The notes under the pieces were generated by a model, which saw only the letters and a program-made list of their open reading frames with translations, was not told where the DNA came from and made no database searches. From Ilumatobacteraceae bacterium (GTDB lineage Bacteria > Actinomycetota > Acidimicrobiia > Acidimicrobiales > Ilumatobacteraceae), in the NCBI GenBank assembly GCA_024643255.1, contig JAHENF010000002.1:1-55152 (forward strand): DNA of 55,152 nucleotides. Direction: 5' to 3'. The position numbers were made by a program, and so were the translations under genes. Below, piece by piece: positions 1-7,916 of this stretch (positions are counted from its first letter, which is position 1; every line of letters begins with the position of its first letter).

Positions 1-15
1 GCGACCGTCTCGCGG

Positions 16-1950
16 TCAGATGGTGTTGCCGGCGAACTGGGCGTTGTAGAGGCGCCAGTAAGCGCCGTGGTCTTCGAGCAGCGAGTCGTGGTTGCCCTGT
101 TCGACGATCTGGCCGTCCTCCATCACCAGGATCACGTCGGCGCCACGGATCGTGGAGAGGCGGTGGGCGATCACGAAGCTCGTGCGGTTCGCCCGCAGGT
201 TGTTCATGGCCTCCTGGATCAACACCTCGGTGCGGGTGTCGACCGAGCTGGTCGCCTCGTCGAGGATCAGGATCGCCGGGTCGTTGAGGAACGCTCGGGC
301 GATCGTCATCAGCTGCTTCTCGCCGGTGGAGATGTTGTCGCCCTCGTCGTTGATGATCGTGTCGTAGCCATCGGGCAGCGAGTGCACGAACCGGTCGACG
401 TAGGTGACCCGGGCGGCCTCGTAGATCTGCTCGTCGGTGGCGTCAGGGTTGCCGTAGCGCAGGTTCTCGCGGATCGTGCCGCCGAACAGCCAGGTGTCCT
501 GGAGCACCATGCCGATGTCGGAGCGCAGTTCGTTGCGGGGGAAGCTCGCAATGTCGCGCCCGTCGAGTGTTATGCGGCCCGAGTTGATCTCGTAGAAGCG
601 CATGATCAGGTTGACCAGCGTCGTCTTGCCGGCACCGGTCGGGCCGACGATGGCGACGGTCTCGCCCGGCTCGGCCACCACGTTCAGGCCGGTGATCAGC
701 GGCTTGTTCGGGTCGTACGAGAAGTGGACGTCCTCGAACACCACGCGGCCCTTCACCGGGAGCGGATCGGAGGTCAGGTCCTGCTCGGGTGACTGCTCCT
801 CTGCGTCGACCAGCTCGAGCACTCGCTCGAGCGAGGCGATGCCCGACTGGAACGTTGCCGCCATCGACGCGAGATGCGTGAGGGGCTGCGAGAACTGGCG
901 GGCGTACTGGATCATCGCCTGCATGCCGCCGATGCTCAGCGACCCCGACGAGATCTGCAGGCCGCCGACGACCGCGATCAGGACGTACTGGACGTTGCCC
1001 ATGAAGAGCATGGCCGGCTGGATGAGGTTGGCCATGAACTGGGCGCTGAAGCTCGCCTCGTAGAGCCGGTCGTTGTCCTCGCGGAACCGGGCCTCGGCCT
1101 CACGCTGACGCCCGAAGCTCTTGACGATCGCATGGCCGCTGAACACCTCCTCGGCCTGCGCGTTGAGGTCGCCGGTGTGGCGCCACTGCGCCATGAACCG
1201 TGGACGCGCCTTGCCGCCGATGAATTTCATCAACAGCACCGAGATCGGCACGGTCGTCAGGGCGATCAACGCCAAGAGCGGCGAGATCGTGAACATCATG
1301 ATCGTCACGCCGATGAGCGTGAGCAGCGACGTGAGGATCTGACTGGTCGTCTGCTGGAGGCTCTGCGACAGGTTGTCGATGTCGTTGGTCACCCGGCTCA
1401 GCAGGTCGCCGCGCGGCTGGCGGTCGATGTAACTCAACGGGAGGTGGTTGAGCTTGCGCTCCACCTCCTCGCGCAGCCCGAACATCGAGCGTTGTACCAC
1501 CCCGGCGAGGACGTACGACGACGTGTACTGGAGGATGAACGACGCGACGTACACCATCAGCACGGTGATCAGCTGGCTGTGCAGCGCGCCGAAGTCGATG
1601 CCCTGCCCCGACATCACGCCCTGGACGATGATGTTCGTCGCCTCGCCGAGCAGCCTCGGCCCGATCACCACCAGCGTCACGCTGACGACGGTGAGGAAGA
1701 ACACCGCGAACAGACGCGGCTTCTCGGTCCCGAGGATTTCACCGAGGCGGCGCAACGTCTCGCCGAATTTGTCGCTGCGCTCGGCCGGCATGCCGATCCC
1801 GCCGCCAGGCCCGAAGCTGGCACGCCGTGCCTCGGTGCCCGCCGTGGCGAGCAACTTGCGGTCGTCGGGGCTCTGCGCCTTGCCGCTTGTTGAGACGCCG
1901 GAGTCTGACCCCCGCGTCTCATTCGTGTCGTTCGTGCCAGTGGTGCTCAT
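16..1950 (-). CDS. ABC exporter half-transporter, catalytic-Glu subunit (heterodimer partner A)
   Basis: Fused membrane and nucleotide-binding domain (644 aa), type IV exporter fold. The first ~60 residues are Ser/Thr/Asp-rich and probably disordered. Hydrophobic segments follow at about 75-370, then Walker A GPTGAGKT (~435), an unusual signature STGEKQ in place of LSGGQ (~540), Walker B ILILDEATSSVD with the catalytic Glu (~562) and switch His in IAHRLST (~593). The start is set at the ATG at 1950 because it overlaps the stop of the upstream partner gene (ATGA), so translation is probably coupled. The degenerate signature is complementary to the defects in the partner, as in BmrCD/TM287-288/TmrAB-type heterodimers. 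The substrate is unknown; a lipid or drug is likely. The open frame continues upstream of 1950, but that part lies inside the partner gene and has no family similarity. Confidence 0.93.
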   Translation of the reverse strand: MSTTGTNDTNETRGSDSGVSTSGKAQSPDDRKLLATAGTEARRASFGPGGGIGMPAERSDKFGETLRRLGEILGTEKPRLFAVFFLTVVSVTLVVIGPRLLGEATNIIVQGVMSGQGIDFGALHSQLITVLMVYVASFILQYTSSYVLAGVVQRSMFGLREEVERKLNHLPLSYIDRQPRGDLLSRVTNDIDNLSQSLQQTTSQILTSLLTLIGVTIMMFTISPLLALIALTTVPISVLLMKFIGGKARPRFMAQWRHTGDLNAQAEEVFSGHAIVKSFGRQREAEARFREDNDRLYEASFSAQFMANLIQPAMLFMGNVQYVLIAVVGGLQISSGSLSIGGMQAMIQYARQFSQPLTHLASMAATFQSGIASLERVLELVDAEEQSPEQDLTSDPLPVKGRVVFEDVHFSYDPNKPLITGLNVVAEPGETVAIVGPTGAGKTTLVNLIMRFYEINSGRITLDGRDIASFPRNELRSDIGMVLQDTWLFGGTIRENLRYGNPDATDEQIYEAARVTYVDRFVHSLPDGYDTIINDEGDNISTGEKQLMTIARAFLNDPAILILDEATSSVDTRTEVLIQEAMNNLRANRTSFVIAHRLSTIRGADVILVMEDGQIVEQGNHDSLLEDHGAYWRLYNAQFAGNTI

Positions 1951-3683
1951 GCCACTGCCCCCTGGCCGATCTGCGATTCGACGATCTCGGCGTACGTGGG
2001 ACACGTCTCGAGGAGTTCGCCGTGTGTGCCACGGCCGATGATTTCGCCGTCCTCGAGTACGAGGATCTGGTCGGCGTCGATGATCGTCGACACGCGTTGG
2101 GCAACGATCAGCACCGCGGCGTCTGCCGTGTGCGGTTTCAACGCCGCTCGGAGTCGCGCATCGGTGGCGAGGTCGAGTGCCGAGAACGAGTCGTCGAACA
2201 CGAAGATCTCCGGCTTCACCACGAGCGCCCGGGCGATGCACAATCGCTGGCGTTGTCCGCCCGACACGTTGGTGCCGCCCTGCGTGATCGGGCTGTCGAT
2301 GCCATCGGGCATCGCCTGCACGAAGCCGCTCGCCTGGGCGACCTCGAGTGACTCCCACAGTTCGCCGTCACCGGCGTCGGGGCGTCCGTAACGCAGATTC
2401 GAGGCCACCGTGCCCGAGAAGAGGAACGGTCTCTGCGGCACGTAACCGACCTTGCTCCACAGCAGGTCGAGATCGAGATCGCGCACGTCGACGCCGTCGA
2501 CCAGGACGCTGCCGTCCGTCGCATCGGACAGGCGTGACACGAGATTGACCAGCGTCGTCTTGCCGGCGCCGGTGCTCCCGATGATCGCTGTCGTCGTCCC
2601 CGCTTCGACGCGGAACGACAGGTTGCACAGCACCGGTCGATCGGCGCCCGGATAGGCGAAGCCGACGTCACGGAACTCGAGCGTCCCGCGCTCGGTGACC
2701 TCGGTGACGGGTTGCTCGGGCTGGCGCACGGTCGACGGCGTGTCGAGGACCTCCGCCACCCGCTCGGCCGCGACACCGGCGCGCGGGATCATCGACACCA
2801 TGAACGTCATCATCACGACGGCGAACAGGATCTGCATGAGGTAGCTCAGGTATGCGACGAGCGAGCCGATCTCCATCTGACCGGCACCGATCCGGTCGCC
2901 ACCGATCCAGATGACGGCGACACTCGACACGTTGATGATCAGCATCACGGTCGGGAACGTCGCGGCCATCAGGCGGCCCGCACGCAACGAGGTCTGGGTG
3001 AGTTCGTCGTTGGCTTGCGAGAACCGGGCGACCTCTTCGGGCTCACGGACGAAGGCCCGCACGACACGCATGCCGGTGATCTGCTCGCGCAGCACGAGGT
3101 TGACCCGGTCGATGCGGAACTGCATCGCCTGGAACGATGGGATCATCCGGTAGACGATCGAGCCGAGGGCGACCACGGCCGCAGGGATGGCAACGACGAG
3201 AATCATCGACAAGCCGGGGTCTTCGCGTACGGCGAAGAAGATGCCGATCACCATGGTGATGGGCGCGGTGATCATCATCGTGCAGGCCATCACGACGAGC
3301 ATCTGTATCTGCTGGACGTCGTTGGTCGTGCGGGTGATCAGCGACGGAGCACCGAACTGGCCGACCTCGCGGGCCGAGTAGCCGGTCACCGTGTGGAAAA
3401 GGTCACGACGGATGTCTCGACCGAAGCCCATCGCGGCACGAGCCGCGAACCACACGGCACCGACGGTGAAGATGATCTGGATGATCGTGAACCCGATCAT
3501 CACGGCACCCATCGTCAAGATGTAGTCGTTGTCGGCTTTGAGGACGCCATTGTCGATCAACAGCGCGTTGACCGTCGGCAGCGTGAGCGCGGCGAACGTT
3601 GCGATCGACTGGAGGACGACCACGACGAGCAGCAGGTTGCGGTACGGGCCGAGGTGGCTCTTGATGAGTTGCCAGAGTTTCAC
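1947..3683 (-). CDS. ABC exporter half-transporter, degenerate-site subunit (heterodimer partner B)
   Basis: Membrane-NBD half exporter of 578 aa. It opens with VKLWQLIKSHLGPYRN, six predicted membrane segments, then Walker A GSTGAGKT (~370) and canonical signature VSGGQRQ (~473). Walker B is FVFDDSFSALD, where Asp replaces the catalytic Glu (~496), and VAQRVST has Gln in place of the switch His (~528). With partner A this leaves one competent and one degenerate ATP site, the hallmark of heterodimeric exporters. The GTG start at 3683 overlaps the stop of the TetR gene (GTGA) and its stop overlaps the start of partner A (ATGA), so tetR and both ABC genes form one coupled operon. Drug or lipid export is inferred from family only. 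Confidence 0.93.
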   Translation of the reverse strand: MKLWQLIKSHLGPYRNLLLVVVVLQSIATFAALTLPTVNALLIDNGVLKADNDYILTMGAVMIGFTIIQIIFTVGAVWFAARAAMGFGRDIRRDLFHTVTGYSAREVGQFGAPSLITRTTNDVQQIQMLVVMACTMMITAPITMVIGIFFAVREDPGLSMILVVAIPAAVVALGSIVYRMIPSFQAMQFRIDRVNLVLREQITGMRVVRAFVREPEEVARFSQANDELTQTSLRAGRLMAATFPTVMLIINVSSVAVIWIGGDRIGAGQMEIGSLVAYLSYLMQILFAVVMMTFMVSMIPRAGVAAERVAEVLDTPSTVRQPEQPVTEVTERGTLEFRDVGFAYPGADRPVLCNLSFRVEAGTTTAIIGSTGAGKTTLVNLVSRLSDATDGSVLVDGVDVRDLDLDLLWSKVGYVPQRPFLFSGTVASNLRYGRPDAGDGELWESLEVAQASGFVQAMPDGIDSPITQGGTNVSGGQRQRLCIARALVVKPEIFVFDDSFSALDLATDARLRAALKPHTADAAVLIVAQRVSTIIDADQILVLEDGEIIGRGTHGELLETCPTYAEIVESQIGQGAVA

Positions 3684-4267
3684 GTGGGGGTTCCTGTTCC
3701 GACGCCGTGCAGGACGGTGTCGACGATGTCGGATGCCGTGGACGCTTCCGCGGCGATCATCGGGTGGGTGAGCGACATGGTGAGCGCCCGCAGCAGGCGA
3801 GCGGCGGCGATCGGTTGCACGCGAATCTGGTCGGAATGCGCCGCGAAGATTGCGGTCAGTGCCGGACTGTCGGTCATCGGACGACTGACCTGTTGGTGAC
3901 GTTTCGGGCCGAGGTGTGACAACAGCGTCCAGACGTCGACCACGCGCCGCTGGATCAGCACCGTGGCCTCGACGAGTTGGGTCTCGAAGGGCAACTCGCT
4001 GTCGATCGCTCGCAACGCAGCCTCGAACGGGCCCTGGTCGAGGACGGCCTCGAGGGTGGCGTCGAGGAGTTCGTCCTTGTCGGCGAAGACCCTGAAGATC
4101 GTGCCCTCGGCGATGCCCGCGGCGCACGCGATCTGCTTGGTGGTGATCGCCTCGCCGTGCTCGGCCAGCAGCGGGCGCACGGCAGCGATGATCGCCGCAC
4201 GCCGCTCCTCGGGCGGAAGCGCCGACGCCCGCTTCGACGTGGTGGCAGCGCTGGCGGTTGCGGACAT
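3680..4267 (-). CDS. TetR-family transcriptional regulator of the ABC exporter operon
   Basis: 195-aa regulator. The N-terminal helix-turn-helix lies around residues 20-65 (ITTKQIACAAGIAEGTIFRV, then FADKDELLDA), typical of TetR proteins. The C-terminal ligand-binding region is not assignable to a ligand. The ATG at 4267 is chosen over an upstream in-frame start at 4297 because the latter lies inside a perfect inverted repeat (4283-4300) that looks like the operator. No strong Shine-Dalgarno precedes 4267, so the mRNA may be leaderless or nearly so. The gene is first in a coupled operon with the two ABC genes. Autorepression relieved by an exporter substrate is the likely logic (inference). 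Confidence 0.9.
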   Translation of the reverse strand: MSATASAATTSKRASALPPEERRAAIIAAVRPLLAEHGEAITTKQIACAAGIAEGTIFRVFADKDELLDATLEAVLDQGPFEAALRAIDSELPFETQLVEATVLIQRRVVDVWTLLSHLGPKRHQQVSRPMTDSPALTAIFAAHSDQIRVQPIAAARLLRALTMSLTHPMIAAEASTASDIVDTVLHGVGTGTPT

Positions 4268-4282
4268 TGCGGCGACTCTAAC

Positions 4283-4300
4283 TGAGTGAGTGCTCACTCA
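4283..4300. promoter_or_regulatory. Palindromic TetR operator
   Basis: Perfect inverted repeat TGAGTGAG-TG-CTCACTCA (8-base arms, 2-base centre), 16 bases upstream of the proposed tetR start. TGAGTGAG/CTCACTCA arms are common for operators of TetR regulators of this type, so autoregulation is likely. Binding is inferred. Confidence 0.75.
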
Positions 4301-4311
4301 CACCGGAAGAG

Positions 4312-4403
4312 CGATGAGAATGTGGCGCGACAGGTGCGCCAGAACCTCATCGCAGACCCACCGATGAGAATGTGGCGCGACAGGTGCGCCAGAACCTCAT
4401 CGC
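4312..4403. repeat. Two tandem 42-base hairpin repeats
   Basis: Two identical 42-base units at 4312-4353 and 4362-4403 (period 50, 8-base spacer). Each is an imperfect inverted repeat: outer arms CGATGAG/CTCATCG and inner arms TGGCGC/GCGCCA. The second unit runs into the last codons and stop (4397-4399) of the SGNH hydrolase gene. On the minus strand the units follow that gene and could act as a terminator, but there is no T-run. A REP-like repeat is an alternative. Confidence 0.85.
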
Positions 4404-5398
4404 GACGGGGTGAGGGTGGGCGCGATGCTGGCGCGGAGCGCCTCGAGATAGGCGTCGTAGCCCTTGCTGCTCGGGTGGAACGAGGCTCCGCTGATCGTGA
4501 GCGGGCCGTCGTCCCAGTGATCGCGTACGTCTCCGTTCGCCGTCCTGCTGCGCTTCAGTGTCTCTCCGAAGACGGCGTCGTTCACGTAACGATCGCGCTG
4601 CCAGAACCGGCATGCACCGTGGTTGTCGAACTGTTCGACCACCGACACGTACGCCAGGTCGGCGCCGGTTCTCAACGACGCTGACCGGATGGATACGGCG
4701 ATCACCGCATTGAGCCGGTCGACCTGATGATCGACCCAGTTGGCCTCGCCGCGACCGAACCCGGTCACCCCTTCGCACCACCGGTCGCTCTGCATGAGCC
4801 GCGGGTAGCCGAGCACCCGCATGGCAATGCCGGGGAAGCGCTCCCCGATCGTCGTGTAGACCTCGGTGAGATCAGCGCGCATTCGGGCGAGGTTGGCGAC
4901 CTGGTTCTTCGCACTCGCGTCGCAACCCGCCGAGGTGATGCAGCGCACGAGCGTGTCGGGCCAGTTCTCACCGCGGACCGTCCGCAGGTCGTTGCCGCCG
5001 ATCGTCATCGTCACGAGAGTGCCGCTGCCATCGCCAGGGATGCGCGCGGCGTCGACCTGGTTCGAGATGTCGGCGATCGTCGCGCCGGCACAGGCGACGA
5101 ACACCGAGGCGGCACCGAGTTCCGCGGCGAGGCGAGGGCCCGGCGTCTCGTCGAGTTCGCGGCTGCAGTCGCTGTTGCCGATCCGTGTCGACCGAGCGAA
5201 GGTCTGCGTCGCAGGACCGTGGTCGTCGTAGTCGGACGCGTTCCGATGGATCCCGGTGCCCGAGCTGTACGAGTCCCCGAGCGTCACGATGCGTTCGATC
5301 CCCGGCGCCGCCGCCGACGTCGACGAGACCGCTCCGGCCAACCCGAGCGGCGCGGCGACGCAGCATGCGAGCGCAGCGAGGCGGGTCCGGCCAATCAC
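4397..5398 (-). CDS. Secreted SGNH/GDSL-type esterase
   Basis: Extracellular hydrolase, 333 aa. A signal peptide (Arg-rich start, hydrophobic core, AxA near residue 30) is followed by SGNH blocks: GDSYSSG with the nucleophile Ser, an ACAGAT block, GGND, and a C-terminal SFHPSSKGY with the catalytic His. Several Cys residues suggest disulfides, as in the Streptomyces scabies esterase group. Ester hydrolysis on lipid or polymer substrates outside the cell is expected; the substrate is unknown. A GTG at 5398 is chosen; a TTG two codons upstream (5404) is possible. The stop lies inside the second hairpin repeat, so the final residues (TPSR) are partly encoded by repeat DNA. Confidence 0.88.
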   Translation of the reverse strand: MIGRTRLAALACCVAAPLGLAGAVSSTSAAAPGIERIVTLGDSYSSGTGIHRNASDYDDHGPATQTFARSTRIGNSDCSRELDETPGPRLAAELGAASVFVACAGATIADISNQVDAARIPGDGSGTLVTMTIGGNDLRTVRGENWPDTLVRCITSAGCDASAKNQVANLARMRADLTEVYTTIGERFPGIAMRVLGYPRLMQSDRWCEGVTGFGRGEANWVDHQVDRLNAVIAVSIRSASLRTGADLAYVSVVEQFDNHGACRFWQRDRYVNDAVFGETLKRSRTANGDVRDHWDDGPLTISGASFHPSSKGYDAYLEALRASIAPTLTPSR

Positions 5399-5449
5399 GC
5401 GCAACAGGCTAGATGCGTGTTCGCTGCGCCACGCCGCGGCGGTCGGACG

Positions 5450-6283
5450 TCACTGACCCGCGGGCGAGTCGCGCACTCGCCGCACCAACACCTCTTGAGC
5501 AATGGTTGCCGCGTGCAACCCGTCAGCCCGGATGACGTCGCCGGTCACGAGCCCACGACCGCCGTTCAGGCCGTGCGAGCGAGTGTCGAACCAGTGCCAC
5601 TGCGACGGGTCCGTCGGCCGTTGGAACCACACGGAGTGGTCGAGGCTGGCGCCCTGGAAGAGCCGGCGATCGCCGACGTCGCCCGCCGCGTCGGGGTGCG
5701 GCAGGCGTGCCGCACGCGACGGGGCGGCGTCCGACATGAACGCGAGCGCGCACTGATGGTCGGCCGGATCGTCGCCCATCTCGGCATTCAGGCGGATCCA
5801 GTACCCCATGGTCCCGTCGGCGAGGAACGTCGCCTTGCGCTCCAGCAACCCGGCCCAGCTGTGGTCGGGAAGTGTCGGATCGTCGTGCCAGGGCAGACCG
5901 GCAGGCAGCACGGCGATCTGCGCGTCGACCTCGTCCTCGACCACCTGGAACGACACCGACAGGTTGAGGATCGCGCCGCCCGACTGTCTGGCGACGACCT
6001 GACGCGTCGTGAACGATCGGCCGTCGCGCAGGCGCTCGACCTCATAACGGATCGGTTCCTCGTTGCTCCCCGCCCGGATGAAGTACGAATGCAGGGAATG
6101 CGCCGGTCGGTCGGCCGGGACGGTCAGCGACGCCGCACGCAGGGCCTGGGCCACCACCTGTCCGCCGAACAATCGACCTCCCCACGGGTAGCGCGCCGCG
6201 ATCCCCACGTAGGTGTCGGGTCCGTGCGGCTCGAGCTGCAGGAGCTCGCCGAACTCGATGTCGTGGATCCTGGGGGTGGACAT
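5450..6283 (-). CDS. tesB: Acyl-CoA thioesterase II (TesB family)
   Basis: 277-aa double-hotdog thioesterase that hydrolyses acyl-CoA to free fatty acid and CoA. The N-terminal hotdog contains RLFGGQVVAQALRAA and HSLHSYFIRAG, the C-terminal one DHSVWFQRP, all typical of TesB. Length matches the family (~280-290 aa). It lies 10 bases downstream of the alpha/beta hydrolase gene and is probably co-transcribed with it and the Crp/Fnr gene. Role in fatty-acid or acyl-CoA turnover is inferred from family. Confidence 0.9.
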   Translation of the reverse strand: MSTPRIHDIEFGELLQLEPHGPDTYVGIAARYPWGGRLFGGQVVAQALRAASLTVPADRPAHSLHSYFIRAGSNEEPIRYEVERLRDGRSFTTRQVVARQSGGAILNLSVSFQVVEDEVDAQIAVLPAGLPWHDDPTLPDHSWAGLLERKATFLADGTMGYWIRLNAEMGDDPADHQCALAFMSDAAPSRAARLPHPDAAGDVGDRRLFQGASLDHSVWFQRPTDPSQWHWFDTRSHGLNGGRGLVTGDVIRADGLHAATIAQEVLVRRVRDSPAGQ

Positions 6284-6293
6284 CGCGCCATTG

Positions 6294-7094
6294 TTACAGC
6301 AGGTGTCTGGCTCCTGTCACAACGGCTCGGTCGAGCCAGGCGAGCACTTCACGCGCCACGTCGTCGGGCTGCTCCGGCAGCAGCGCGTGACCGGCGTTCG
6401 GGATCGTCACCATCCGGGCCCGATCGCCGAGTGCTTCGACGATGTGCTCACCGTTCGCGGGCACCGCGATCACGTCGTCGGCCGGCTGGACCACCAACAC
6501 GGCGGCGTCACCGGCCTCCCACCAGGTCTCGACAGGCGTCTCGCTGTTGGCCTTGCCCTGCACGGCAGCAACAACGCCGTACCAGCCGTCGAACCACACG
6601 TCGGGATCATTCCCCGGGGCGAAGAATGCGGTGCGCACGGCGGCGGAGTGTTCCGCGGCGGAGCGTTCCGGATCGAACACCGCCCGAAGCGCCGCGACCG
6701 CTTCCGCCGAGGCAGGGATGCGCCCACCGCACGCGAGCAGCACCACGCTCTCGACGAGGTCAGGATGGCGCGTCGCCGTCATCCGTGCGACCCGATTGCC
6801 GAACGCGTGGCCGACAACGGTTGCCCGACCGTCTCCGGCCCAGCGGATCACTGCAGCCACGTCGTCGGCGAGATCGTCCATCGCCAGGTTGTCGAGGCTC
6901 GATGTGCTCGCCCCGATCCCCCGTGGTTCGGGCGCAATCGCCCGAAACCCACGGGCGGCGAGGCGGGCCGCCAGGTCGTCGAAGTCCGCCGCGCCGCGAC
7001 CCAACGACGGGATCATCACCACCGGGTGTCCGTCACCGATCACCCTCAGCTCGAGCGGTCCCCCTGGTCCGTCGATGACGATCACGCCCAACAT
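6294..7094 (-). CDS. Alpha/beta-hydrolase fold protein lacking the nucleophile Ser
   Basis: 266-aa protein of the alpha/beta hydrolase fold: VVMIPSLGRGAADFDDLAA (oxyanion region), PEPRGIGAST after strand 4, and a C-terminal IPNAGHALLPEQPDDV carrying the expected His. At the nucleophile elbow the usual G-x-S-x-G is replaced by G-H-A-F-G (VVGHAFGNRVARM), so the catalytic Ser is Ala. The protein may therefore be non-hydrolytic, act as a binding protein or cofactor-independent lyase, or use another residue. It sits between crp/fnr and tesB with short gaps (39 and 10 bases). Confidence 0.87.
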   Translation of the reverse strand: MLGVIVIDGPGGPLELRVIGDGHPVVMIPSLGRGAADFDDLAARLAARGFRAIAPEPRGIGASTSSLDNLAMDDLADDVAAVIRWAGDGRATVVGHAFGNRVARMTATRHPDLVESVVLLACGGRIPASAEAVAALRAVFDPERSAAEHSAAVRTAFFAPGNDPDVWFDGWYGVVAAVQGKANSETPVETWWEAGDAAVLVVQPADDVIAVPANGEHIVEALGDRARMVTIPNAGHALLPEQPDDVAREVLAWLDRAVVTGARHLL

Positions 7095-7133
7095 CCTCGC
7101 CGCTTCCCTCGGGACGGGCGAACAACGCGCCGA

Positions 7134-7787
7134 TCAGGCCGCCGAGACCAGTTGGCTCAGGCCGAGCGCATCGAGCACGATGATCCGGCCGCGACACGTC
7201 TCCACGAGGCCAGCACGCCGGAAGCCGGCCAACGCCCGCGCAGTCGATTCGCGGGTCGTGCCGATCCAGTCGGCGAGGTCGGACTGCGTGATCGGCACCT
7301 CGTACGACACCGAACTTCCGCTGTGGCGCATCATCAGCGACGCCAGCTCCACGAGCATCCTGCCGGTCCGCACCGTCGTGCTGTTCGTGTTGCGAGCGAC
7401 GAGGCGGTCGTTCGCGCGCCTGAGTTGGGCGCTGAGGTTCTGGCAGACCGCCACCGACAGATGCGGTTGATCGATCAGCGCATCGAGAAAGCGGCGTGCG
7501 GGCAGTTCGGCGACCACCGTGTGGTCGATCGCCGCGGCACTCGCCGAACGCGGTCGCCCGTCGAGCGCGGAGAGTTCACCGAATTCGTCGCTGGGCAGCT
7601 TCATGCCGACGAGAAGTTCGCGGCCCGATGGCATCGTCAGGAAGATTCGGACCCGGCCTTCGAGGCACACGTACACGTTGTGGGAGTGGTCGCCCTCGAC
7701 GAACAGGAGGTCGCCTGGCGCGTAGCTGCGCCGCCGACCGAGATCGGCGATCACCTCACCCACCGTCGTCTGTACGAGTGCGTTCAT
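7134..7787 (-). CDS. Crp/Fnr-family transcriptional regulator
   Basis: 217 aa. The N-terminal cyclic-nucleotide-binding beta-barrel includes FGELSALDGRPRSASA, matching the phosphate-binding cassette with Arg-Ser. The C-terminal winged helix has TQSDLADWIGTTRESTARAL, whose Arg-Glu...Arg spacing resembles the CRP recognition helix that reads TGTGA. No Cys cluster is present, so an Fe-S FNR sensor is unlikely; a cAMP-type ligand is possible. It is divergent from the gene at 7917, and a Crp-like box lies in the 129-base gap. Probable first gene of a minus-strand unit with the hydrolase and tesB. Confidence 0.92.
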   Translation of the reverse strand: MNALVQTTVGEVIADLGRRRSYAPGDLLFVEGDHSHNVYVCLEGRVRIFLTMPSGRELLVGMKLPSDEFGELSALDGRPRSASAAAIDHTVVAELPARRFLDALIDQPHLSVAVCQNLSAQLRRANDRLVARNTNSTTVRTGRMLVELASLMMRHSGSSVSYEVPITQSDLADWIGTTRESTARALAGFRRAGLVETCRGRIIVLDALGLSQLVSAA

Positions 7788-7836
7788 GTCCCCTCTCGAC
7801 CACGCAGGCCGCTCCGACGAATCGGGCCCCCGGCTG

Positions 7837-7852
7837 TGTGATGTAGGTCATA
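7837..7852. promoter_or_regulatory. Crp-like binding site TGTGA-N6-TCATA
   Basis: TGTGA at 7837-7841 and TCATA at 7848-7852 separated by six bases, 9 of 10 matches to the CRP consensus TGTGA-N6-TCACA. It lies between the divergent Crp/Fnr gene and the gene at 7917, about 64 bases upstream of the latter's start. The adjacent regulator's recognition helix fits this box, so it may control one or both genes (inference). Confidence 0.6.
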
Positions 7853-7916
7853 GACCGTAGTCGACTTCGGGCGCATCGTGGAACGGTCAGTTCAACCGCC
7901 AACACAGGAGAGACAC

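Noticed and set aside
4312-4403. Two repeats considered as a CRISPR remnant
   Set aside because: Only two identical hairpin units with an 8-base spacer, no cas genes.
6303-6317. AGGTGTCTGGCTCCT resembling a degenerate palindromic repeat
   Set aside because: Only weak symmetry, and it encodes the final residues of the hydrolase; I could not separate it from chance.
4727-7078. Long plus-strand open frame (~780 codons) opposite the SGNH, TesB and hydrolase genes
   Set aside because: It covers three unrelated minus-strand genes with recognised motifs and has no coherent protein features.
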